NCBI GenBank assembly: GCA_025362495.1
Contig: JANYGI010000158.1
Span: 1 to 59,645 of the forward strand
Length of the DNA stretch: 59,645 nt
Reading direction: 5' to 3'
DNA from: Byssovorax sp.
GTDB taxonomy: Bacteria; Myxococcota_A; Polyangia; Polyangiales; Polyangiaceae
The translations under genes and the position numbers were made by a program. Every line of letters starts with the position of its first letter. The first letter of the stretch is position 1. Below are positions 8,829 to 15,915 of this stretch, one piece after another. The notes beneath the pieces were generated by a model. That model was not told the origin of the DNA and did no database searches. It worked only from the letters and a program-made list of their open reading frames with translations.

Positions 8829-9512
8829 ATGAAGGTTCGTTCGTTCGCCCCCGTCTCGGTGCTCGCTGCTCTCCTCGTTTCGGTCGTCTCCACCTCTGCC
8901 TTCGCGGATCCGGAAGGAACGATGGCGCCTCCTCCCCCCGGCGCCATGGCTCCTCCCGGCATGGTGCTTCAGCCGATGATGCCGCCCCCCGCGGCGGACG
9001 GCGCCCGCTTCCGCGGCGGCGTCGCCCTCGAAGGCGGCTCGCTCATCGTCCCCGGGATCTTCTCGGTCGGCGTCATCGGCATCCAGGGCCAGCTCGGCGC
9101 CCAGATCAACAACAACTGGGGCGTGTACGCGGTCCCGAGCTTCGATGTCGTGTTTGGCAAGGTCGGCGGCGTCAACCTCGGATTCGCCGTCATGGTCGAC
9201 TACACGCTCGACGACTCCCTGACGTTCGGTGCCGGCGTGGACACCGACGCCTTCGCGGCCTTCGGCGGCGGCTCGGGCACGGTGACGGCGGCCGGCGGCG
9301 CCCTCTACGGTGCTCGCCTTCACTTCGGCTGGAACCCCGCCCTCAGCCATGATGCGTTCAAGCCGCGTCGCAAGGCCCTCACCATCGGTGTCGACGTGCG
9401 CATGCTCGGCGGCGGCGCCGGGTTCGCCAGCTCGTCGGCCTCTTCGGCGAGCGCCGGCGGAGGCACCTTCGTGCTCTCTCCCATGCTCACGATCGGCTAC
9501 AACGCCTTCTGA
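8829..9512 (+). CDS. Secreted outer-membrane beta-barrel-like protein
   Basis: The product is 227 residues. A cleavable signal peptide (about 1-25, ending SAFA-DPE) is followed by a Pro/Met-rich linker with repeated APP and PPP steps. A glycine-rich region of alternating hydrophobic strands ends in an aromatic C-terminal residue (IGYNAF), which is typical of BAM-targeted outer-membrane proteins. No enzymatic motif is visible. The 198 bases upstream (8631-8828) hold no gene and presumably its promoter, although I could not assign -35/-10 boxes. The gene ends at a strong hairpin shared with the converging glycosyltransferase. Confidence 0.7.
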   Translation: MKVRSFAPVSVLAALLVSVVSTSAFADPEGTMAPPPPGAMAPPGMVLQPMMPPPAADGARFRGGVALEGGSLIVPGIFSVGVIGIQGQLGAQINNNWGVYAVPSFDVVFGKVGGVNLGFAVMVDYTLDDSLTFGAGVDTDAFAAFGGGSGTVTAAGGALYGARLHFGWNPALSHDAFKPRRKALTIGVDVRMLGGGAGFASSSASSASAGGGTFVLSPMLTIGYNAF

Positions 9513-9537
9513 TCGACTCCCGCTCTCGTCTCGCTTT

Positions 9538-9572
9538 CTGAAGCTCTGCGGCGGTGATCCGCAGAGCTTCAG
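9538..9572. terminator. Bidirectional hairpin terminator
   Basis: CTGAAGCTCTGCGG at 9538-9551 is perfectly inverted at 9559-9572 around a seven-base loop, giving a 14-base stem. It lies 25 bases after the barrel-protein stop and overlaps the last codons of the converging GT2 gene, so it can serve both transcripts. There are no long T-tracts, as is common for GC-rich genomes. Confidence 0.8.
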
Positions 9573-10534
9573 TCGTGTCGATCGAGCCCCTCGATCGGCC
9601 GCTTGGTCTCGGCTATCGGCGTCCAGTCGGCGCACGGCGTCCGCGCCAGGTGCAGATAGAACGCGCGCTCCGCCGCATAGACTATCTCGCACGCCTTCAC
9701 GGCGGCCTGGAAGAGCCGGAACAGCCGGCGCTCCTCCGCGGTCGCGCGCGCCACGGCGGCGGGATCGGTGCGGCGGATCCCGTGCTTCTGGTGCGTGCTC
9801 CGCGTCTCCGGGAAGATCTGATCGAGGCGCTCTACCTCCATCCGCATCCGGCGAAAATAGCGGTACATGCCCCGCAGCGTCTCCGGCGGCCGGAACCACA
9901 GCAGGCCAGTCGCCGTCTCGCGGATCGCTCCGGGGCCGTGCTCGCGGGCGATGGTCCGCGAGAGATAGACGTCGTCGACGCGCAGCCCGAGGTGGGCCTG
10001 GTAGAAGAGATCGCGCGGCAGGCCTGCCAGCCGCGGGCCGAGCTCCGCGAGCGTGGGTATCGCCCAGTGGCGGATCGCGAAGAGCTTCCCGTTGAACCAC
10101 GTCCGCTGCGCGCTGAAGCCGCGATGGGCGTTGTAGACGTGGATCGCCCGCGCGATCGGCGTGCGCCGCGCGGGGGCGAGCGGCCGTCGGGGCGGGCACG
10201 CGACCTCGATCGCGGGATCGTCCATCGCGCGCGCGAGCCCGAGCAGCGTCTCTTCGTCGACCGCGATGTCGGCGTCGGCGAACACCTGAAACGGCGCGCC
10301 GGGGACGAGCCCGCGTCGCTGCGCCGCGACCTTGCCGCCCGAGCTCACGATCGTCCGCACCCCGCGCGACGCGGCGACGGCGGCGGTCGCGTCGACGCAA
10401 TCATCGAGGATCACCACCGGATCGAAGCGGATCCCCGCGTGACGCTCCGCGAACGCCGCCGACGCGAGCAGCGAGTCGAGGCACGCGCCGAGCGCGCGCT
10501 CCTCGTTCTTCGCCGAGACCGAAAGCGGGATCAT
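9569..10534 (-). CDS. GT2-family glycosyltransferase
   Basis: The product is 321 residues. It opens with the GT-A fold signature (SVSAKNEERALGACLDSLL), followed by VVILDDCVDAT and a DxD-like metal site in VFADADIAVDEETL. A later DDVYLSRTI segment supplies the usual acidic base region. No membrane helices are apparent, so it is likely cytosolic or peripheral. GT2 enzymes transfer a sugar from a nucleotide-sugar; donor and acceptor are unknown. It is the last gene of the radical SAM/asparagine synthetase cassette, and its start overlaps the GT1 stop as ATGA. Its stop lies inside the shared hairpin. Confidence 0.8.
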   Translation of the reverse strand: MIPLSVSAKNEERALGACLDSLLASAAFAERHAGIRFDPVVILDDCVDATAAVAASRGVRTIVSSGGKVAAQRRGLVPGAPFQVFADADIAVDEETLLGLARAMDDPAIEVACPPRRPLAPARRTPIARAIHVYNAHRGFSAQRTWFNGKLFAIRHWAIPTLAELGPRLAGLPRDLFYQAHLGLRVDDVYLSRTIAREHGPGAIRETATGLLWFRPPETLRGMYRYFRRMRMEVERLDQIFPETRSTHQKHGIRRTDPAAVARATAEERRLFRLFQAAVKACEIVYAAERAFYLHLARTPCADWTPIAETKRPIEGLDRHD

Positions 10535-11697
10535 GCGCCGAGCTCGAGCGCGCGCTCGGCGGCGATCACCGCGCCGTCGCGCGCCGCGTACGACGTCGCG
10601 ATCCGCGCTGCGGCCTCTCGATGCGAGCCCGCGGCGACGAGAGCGCGCAGCGCCGCGCGGCACTCCGCCACGCTGGCGACGCTCAGATCCAGGCAAATTC
10701 CCGCGCCGCTCCGCTCCACGAAATGCGCGTTGTGCGGCTGATCGTTGCAGATCGGCGTCACCAGGAGCGGCACGCCGGACGAGAGCGCCTCCATCACCGA
10801 GTTCGCTCCGCCGTGCGTGACCATCGCCGCGGCGCGCGGCAACAGCGCGAGCTGCGGCGCGTAGGCGACGGCGCAGACGCCGGGCGCGGCGATCGACGCC
10901 GCGAGATCGCCGGCGGAGATCACCAGCGCGTACGGCTCGCCCCGCGCGGCCTCGATCACCGTCGCGAAGATCCGCGGCTGATGAAACACCTGGCTCCCGA
11001 GCGAGACGTAGACGAACGGGCGATCGTCTTCGAGCTGATCCCACGGGAAATCGAGCTCATCGCCGCGCGCGCCGCGGGGACGCGACGGCCCCGCGAGCAC
11101 CACGCCCGGCGGCGCCTCGCCCACGAGCGCCCCGGTGGTGAAGGCGATCGTCAGATCGGGAGAGAGGCAATCACAGACGCGGAACCGCGCGGTGAGCCCG
11201 TGGCGCGCGAAGAGCGCGTCGCGATCGACCGCGAGCCAGGCGTTGGTGGCGATGAGCTCGCTCTCCAGCGTGTCGGGCACGACGGGGTTGAGCGACGACG
11301 AGAGCGCTGCCCAGGGGATCCCGGCGCGCGCGGCGACGATCGGCGCCTCGTAGGCCATCGGATCCGCGACGATCACCGCGGGCCGAAGCTCGGCGACGAC
11401 GCGCTCGAGCCGCTTCACCGCGGCGGGGACGTCGTCGAGCAGCAGCGCCTTGACCCAGGCGCGCAGGCGCGGCGCGTCGCGGACCAGCGCGGCGAGCGCG
11501 GCGCCGCGGTTGTCGTCCGCGGGCGCGGGCACCTCGTGCGCGTGGATCTGCTCGAATCCAAGCCTCGCGAGCGTGCCCGAGATGTCGCGCGCCGCGTGGA
11601 ACGCGACCCGATGACCACGGCGCGCGATCTCGGCGGCGGGGCCGAGCATCGGGTGGAGATGCCCTCGCTCGGGCAGCGTCACGAAGAGGACGTTCAC
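10531..11697 (-). CDS. GT1-family (MGT-like) UDP-glycosyltransferase
   Basis: This 388-residue enzyme has the GT-B architecture. The N-terminal acceptor domain begins MNVLFVTLPERGHLHPMLG, with the family's catalytic-region GHxxP. The C-terminal donor domain carries the signature THGGANSVMEALSSGVPLLV followed by DQPHNAHFVE. MGT-type enzymes glycosylate small hydrophobic molecules such as macrolides and peptides, so the acceptor is probably a small metabolite rather than a polysaccharide; this is inference. It lies 40 bases downstream of the asparagine synthetase-like gene and is translationally coupled to the GT2 gene. Confidence 0.88.
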   Translation of the reverse strand: MNVLFVTLPERGHLHPMLGPAAEIARRGHRVAFHAARDISGTLARLGFEQIHAHEVPAPADDNRGAALAALVRDAPRLRAWVKALLLDDVPAAVKRLERVVAELRPAVIVADPMAYEAPIVAARAGIPWAALSSSLNPVVPDTLESELIATNAWLAVDRDALFARHGLTARFRVCDCLSPDLTIAFTTGALVGEAPPGVVLAGPSRPRGARGDELDFPWDQLEDDRPFVYVSLGSQVFHQPRIFATVIEAARGEPYALVISAGDLAASIAAPGVCAVAYAPQLALLPRAAAMVTHGGANSVMEALSSGVPLLVTPICNDQPHNAHFVERSGAGICLDLSVASVAECRAALRALVAAGSHREAAARIATSYAARDGAVIAAERALELGA

Positions 11698-11737
11698 GGC
11701 GCGAGGTTACCTCGCCTCGCGCGCCGCGTCCGAGGCG

Positions 11738-13525
11738 TCAACTCGAGGCCTCGGAGCTCGCCGTGACCACTCCATGATGCCGCGCCCACGAGGCCAGGGC
11801 GGCGACGCGGAACAGGCCTGCTCGCTCCGCCTCGTCGAGGGTACGCCCCGGCACGAGCCAGGCGTTCACCGCCTCCAGATCGAGGAATTCGCCCAGGAAT
11901 CCGCTGTCTTCGTCGATGGCTTTACGCGCCTCGGCGCGCCAGATCTCGCCCACGCCCTGATCTTTCGGCAAAGCGCTCTTCCGGCGCACGCGAATCGCCT
12001 CGGGGATCAGCCCCTTGACGGCCTCGCGCAGCGCCCACTTCTCCACGCCTCCACGCAACCCCAGCTCCGGGGGAACGCGGAGCGCCAGATCGACCAGCTC
12101 CGGGCTCGCGAACGGGACGCGCGCCTCCAGCCCGAAGGCCATGGTGTGGATGTCTCCGTTGTGGAGCAGCCGCGGTAACCAGCGCTTCACGATCAGCAGC
12201 GTTGTCGCCAGTTGCCGGTCGCGCGCCGTGTCGTGGCGACCGCCCGCCTCCTCGATCAGGCCGCGATAGTGCGCGTCGAGATTGAAGGCCGGATCGGCCC
12301 AGCGATCCCTGCGGACTGGCACGCTCCCGAGGCGTCGCACGATCGCCCCCGGCGTCCGCGTGGCCGCCTCGTCGAGCAAGAAGTGATATCCATAGTGCGT
12401 CTCGTCGGCGGCGTCCCCGACGAGCACGGCCTTGAAGCGCCGGCTCGCCGCGCGGGCGAGGTGGTGCTGCGCGATCTCCTGCTCCCAGGCGGGCAAGGCG
12501 TCGTCGATGGCGGCGATCCGGTGGAGATCGGCGCCGAGCCCCGAGCGAGGGACGGAGACCGTCTCCATCGCCACACCGAGCTCTCTCGCGGCCAGCGCGG
12601 CGAACGGGCCGTCGTAGGAGACCACGATGGTCGAGCGAGCGTAATCGTAGGAAGCCTGTCCCTCGAAGGCGACTGTGAACGTCTCGATCGGGGCCTCGCG
12701 AGCCGCGAGCGCCGTCAAGATCGTCGAGTCGAGTCCTCCGCTCAGGAACGCTCCCACCGGCTCGTCGGCGCGCAGCGAGCGCGACACCGCGTCGCCCAGG
12801 GCTGCGCGGAGGGCGGATACGAGAGTGTCACTCTCCTGAGTGCCTGGATCGCGATCGAGGCGCGGAGCCCACCAGGGCGCGATCTCCACGCCCGCGCGCG
12901 AGACCCGCATCCGGTGGCCGGGCAACAGGTGCTCAACCTGCTCGAACATCCCGTGCTCGACGCCGCTGAAGCACGGGGCGACCAGGTACTCGAGGATCGA
13001 AGGCGCATGGCCACGAGGCGCGCGATCCTCCGCGGCGAGGATCGCCTTGGCCTCCGACGCGAACAGCAATCCATGCTCGGTGCGCGCGAACACGAGAGGC
13101 TTCACCCCGAGCCGATCGCGCGCGAGCAAAGCCTCCTGGCGGTGGCTGTCCCAGAGGCAGAACGCGAACATTCCATCGAGGCGGGCGAGGGCGCCTTCGC
13201 CCCAGCGCGCGCAGGCCGCGAGCACCACCTCGACGTCGCCGCGCGTCCGGAAATCCCAGCCGGAGCGGAGCTCTTCGCGCAGCTCTCGGTGGTTATAGAC
13301 CTCGCCGTTGTAGGTGAGCACGTAGCGCCCGTCGCGGCTCGTGAAGGGCTGAGCGCTGCCCGCGTGATCGAGGAGCGAGAGCCGTCTGTGGGCGAGGCAG
13401 GCCGCGCCGGAGGATAGCAATCCTCGACCGTCGGGCCCACGGTGGGCGAGGGCGCGCTCCATGCGTCGCACCCGCGCTTCGTCGGGAGGCGCGTCGAAGC
13501 GCAAGATGCCGGCGATCCCGCACAT
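11738..13525 (-). CDS. Full-length divergent asparagine synthetase (glutamine-hydrolysing)
   Basis: The product is 595 residues. The class II glutamine amidotransferase domain starts MCGIAGIL with nucleophilic Cys2, then RGPDG near 30 and YNGEVYNH near 72. The synthetase domain has the ATP PP-loop SGGLDST at 262-268. The segment that is G-x-G-x-DE-x-FGGY in AsnB reads VGDAADETHYGYHF, so the substrate-binding loop is altered. The enzyme should release ammonia from glutamine and amidate an adenylated carboxylate, but the acceptor may not be aspartate. Its ATG abuts the TAG of the upstream truncated homologue with no spacer. Housekeeping AsnB is an alternative. Confidence 0.85.
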   Translation of the reverse strand: MCGIAGILRFDAPPDEARVRRMERALAHRGPDGRGLLSSGAACLAHRRLSLLDHAGSAQPFTSRDGRYVLTYNGEVYNHRELREELRSGWDFRTRGDVEVVLAACARWGEGALARLDGMFAFCLWDSHRQEALLARDRLGVKPLVFARTEHGLLFASEAKAILAAEDRAPRGHAPSILEYLVAPCFSGVEHGMFEQVEHLLPGHRMRVSRAGVEIAPWWAPRLDRDPGTQESDTLVSALRAALGDAVSRSLRADEPVGAFLSGGLDSTILTALAAREAPIETFTVAFEGQASYDYARSTIVVSYDGPFAALAARELGVAMETVSVPRSGLGADLHRIAAIDDALPAWEQEIAQHHLARAASRRFKAVLVGDAADETHYGYHFLLDEAATRTPGAIVRRLGSVPVRRDRWADPAFNLDAHYRGLIEEAGGRHDTARDRQLATTLLIVKRWLPRLLHNGDIHTMAFGLEARVPFASPELVDLALRVPPELGLRGGVEKWALREAVKGLIPEAIRVRRKSALPKDQGVGEIWRAEARKAIDEDSGFLGEFLDLEAVNAWLVPGRTLDEAERAGLFRVAALASWARHHGVVTASSEASS

Positions 13526-14563
13526 CTAGACGACGAGACCCATCGCCTCGCAGGCGAGCGAGAGCGTCGTCCACTGCGTTCGCGAGCGCGCGTCGTCGAG
13601 CCCGAGCGGCCGGTCGAGCGACGCCGCGAGCCGCTCGAAGCGGGGGAGATCGACGAAGCGTGCGAGGTCGATCGCCGGCGCCAGGCGAGGCACCTTGGGA
13701 GCGTCGACGAGCGCGTCGGGGAGCTTGCCGCGCGCCGCCTCGCGCAGCGCTGACTTGCGCGGATCGGGCGCGCTCGGGGCCGCGAGCGCGATCACCGCCT
13801 CGTCGAGGAACGGGCACGAGAGCGCGACGCCCGAGGCCGCGGCGAGGGCTCCGACGATCGGCAGGTAGATCTCCGAGGGCGCGCCCGCGAACACCTGATC
13901 GGCGCCGTCGCCGGTGATCACCACGTCGATCTCGTCGCCGGCGAGCTGCTCGAAGAGCAGGTGCTTCGCCACCGGGTGCGCGTTGAAGAGCGGTGTTTCG
14001 GCCTGCGCGATGCACGCCGGGAGCCCGAGGAGAAAGTCCTGCTCCGAGGCCTCGATCACGATTGGTTTGAGGTCAAACGATCGCACGAGGCGCGCCGCGG
14101 CCTCGCTCTCGTCGTACGCGGCGTCGCCGGCGAGGCGCGGCGCGAGCACGTAGATCGCCGGCATCGACGAGCGAAACGTGCCGGCGAGGAGCGCGAGCAG
14201 CAGCGCCGAGTCGAGGCCGCCGCTCAGCGCCAGCGCCACGCGCTTGCCGCGGCCGACGACGCTGTCGAGCGCCGCGAGGAGCCGCCGTTCGAGGCTGCCC
14301 ACGCCGCTGCCCGTGGGCGGCGGGGCCGGCTCGACGCGCCACGCGCCGGGCTCGCCGGAGAGCCGGTGCCCGCGCGGGACGCGACGGATCCCCTGGATCC
14401 AAGCGCGATCGGTCGCGTCGATCTCGCCGAACGCGAAGCTGACGCCGACCGGATCGAGGCCGAGGCCCGCTTCGCCGGACCCCGCGAGCGCGCGCAGCGT
14501 CGTCGCCGCGGGGCCGTCAGGCCGGTAAAACAGCCGCCGCAGGCCGTGAGGATCGCGATCCAT
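13526..14563 (-). CDS. Truncated asparagine-synthetase-like ATP-dependent ligase lacking the glutaminase nucleophile
   Basis: The product is 345 residues. The synthetase domain has an intact PP-loop (SGGLDS at 114-119) and VVITGDGADQVFAG. The first 85 residues keep only the end of the amidotransferase domain (DPVGVSFAFGEI, then IQGIRRVPRGHRLSG) and have no N-terminal Cys, so glutamine hydrolysis is impossible. It could adenylate a carboxylate and use another amine, as beta-lactam synthetase and lasso cyclase homologues do, or act with the full-length homologue next door. ATG 14563 shares one base with the radical SAM stop (TGATG). The upstream in-frame extension overlaps that gene and is rejected. 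Confidence 0.72.
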   Translation of the reverse strand: MDRDPHGLRRLFYRPDGPAATTLRALAGSGEAGLGLDPVGVSFAFGEIDATDRAWIQGIRRVPRGHRLSGEPGAWRVEPAPPPTGSGVGSLERRLLAALDSVVGRGKRVALALSGGLDSALLLALLAGTFRSSMPAIYVLAPRLAGDAAYDESEAAARLVRSFDLKPIVIEASEQDFLLGLPACIAQAETPLFNAHPVAKHLLFEQLAGDEIDVVITGDGADQVFAGAPSEIYLPIVGALAAASGVALSCPFLDEAVIALAAPSAPDPRKSALREAARGKLPDALVDAPKVPRLAPAIDLARFVDLPRFERLAASLDRPLGLDDARSRTQWTTLSLACEAMGLVV

Positions 14564-15867
14564 CACGCGGCGCCCGGCCTCGCGCGGAGCGCCGGGAGGA
14601 AGCGCCCTTCGCGCACGTCGCGCCGCGAGAGCTGCACGTGCGCGACCAGCGGCCCCGAGGATCCATGGCAGTAGCGGCACGCCGAGAGAGCCTGATCGGC
14701 GTTGAGGTACGCGAGCAGGCGGTCCTCGAAGTCCATCGCGTCGAGCGCGACGCCGTCGTCGCCCGGCTGCGGCGCGGGATCCAGCTCGCGCCCCTTCACG
14801 TCGAGCCGCTCGCGAAAGTCCTTCTGGTAGGCGGCCCGCGTGCACTTGAAGAAGACGCCGCCGCGCACGACGAGGCAGCGATGCCGGAGCCAGCAGGCCT
14901 CGTAGACGGCCTGGGTCGCCGCGTCGTCCGGGCGCCGCTCGCTGGCCATCACCTCGCTGAAGCGGTCGACGGGCTTGACGTTGAGCACCACGTCGAACTC
15001 GCGCGCTCTGTCCTCGACGAGGCGCAGGTGCTCGGGCTTCACGGGAGCGCTGGAGTAGCTGGAGATGGTGAGATGATCGAGCGCCCGCCAGAAGTCGTCG
15101 GTCATCCGGTGGAGCAAGAGGCCGTTGGTGAAGAGGCGGATCGTCGGACTTATCCCCGTCTCGCGCAGCACGCCGAGGATGGCGGTGATCTCCGGGTGGA
15201 GCAGCGGCTCACCGCCCATGATCTTGAAGACGTCGACGTCGAGGTGCCGGGCCATCGTCCGACACTGGGCCTCGATCTCGGCCACCGATAGCATCTTGTC
15301 GGCCACGTAAGGCGACATGTTGCAGCAGTGAGCGCAGCGCAGGTTGCAATGCTCGACGACGTGGAGCTCGAAGGCCTCGACGCGGATCCGCCCGCCGGCG
15401 CGCGTGTACTGCTTTCGCTGCGAGGTCGCGATCTCGCCGCGCCGCGCGAACACCGCGTCGACGGCTATCGGCCCGTCGCCGGACGGCGATCCTACCTCGA
15501 CGAGAATGGCACTCTCCTGCGGGAGCCGGCGCTGCAGCCACCGCGCGGCGGCCTCACGGTCGGCCTCGTCGCGGAGCACGACCCGCGCGGAGACGATGTC
15601 TTCGACGCGAAACCCGTGGTCGAGACCGAGCCGCTCCAGGCTCCCGAGCGCCGAGATCGCCCGCAAACGCGCGGCGATCCCCTCGAGGCCTCGAATCAGA
15701 TCGTCGGCTGGCGAGGCCGCCATGGAGGCCAGCAAGAACTGGCGGCCGGCGGCCTCGAACACCGTCGCTCGAGCGAGGCTGTCGCGGACCTCGCCGAGCG
15801 CGTGGCCGTCGCCCTCGTGCAGGCCGACGACCACGCCCTCCGGCACCCACGCGAACCCGTCCAGCAT
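14563..15867 (-). CDS. RidA-like domain fused to a radical SAM enzyme
   Basis: The product is 434 residues. Residues 1-145 resemble the RidA/YjgF (chorismatase-like) fold: RVEDIVSARVVLRDEADREA followed by a final strand GPIAVDAVFAR aligns with its second half. The radical SAM core follows, with CNLRCAHC (Cys174, 178, 181), a KIMGGEPLLHPE SAM-binding motif and later strands LFTNGLLL and TISSYSS. The C-terminal region has extra cysteines (CWLRHRC, CTR, CRYCHG) compatible with a SPASM-like auxiliary cluster. It is the first gene of the cassette, 48 bases after the Cys-rich lipoprotein. The substrate is unknown; peptide or small-molecule modification is inferred. Confidence 0.75.
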   Translation of the reverse strand: MLDGFAWVPEGVVVGLHEGDGHALGEVRDSLARATVFEAAGRQFLLASMAASPADDLIRGLEGIAARLRAISALGSLERLGLDHGFRVEDIVSARVVLRDEADREAAARWLQRRLPQESAILVEVGSPSGDGPIAVDAVFARRGEIATSQRKQYTRAGGRIRVEAFELHVVEHCNLRCAHCCNMSPYVADKMLSVAEIEAQCRTMARHLDVDVFKIMGGEPLLHPEITAILGVLRETGISPTIRLFTNGLLLHRMTDDFWRALDHLTISSYSSAPVKPEHLRLVEDRAREFDVVLNVKPVDRFSEVMASERRPDDAATQAVYEACWLRHRCLVVRGGVFFKCTRAAYQKDFRERLDVKGRELDPAPQPGDDGVALDAMDFEDRLLAYLNADQALSACRYCHGSSGPLVAHVQLSRRDVREGRFLPALRARPGAA

Positions 15868-15915
15868 CAGGATGATCCTCGAAATCGCGCGGGTAATGCC
15901 GGAAAAGCGGGGCTC

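Noticed and set aside
15868-15915. Search for a RiPP precursor between the lipoprotein and radical SAM genes
   Set aside because: Only 48 bases are available and no peptide with a core-like sequence is visible; cassette junctions are also too tight elsewhere.
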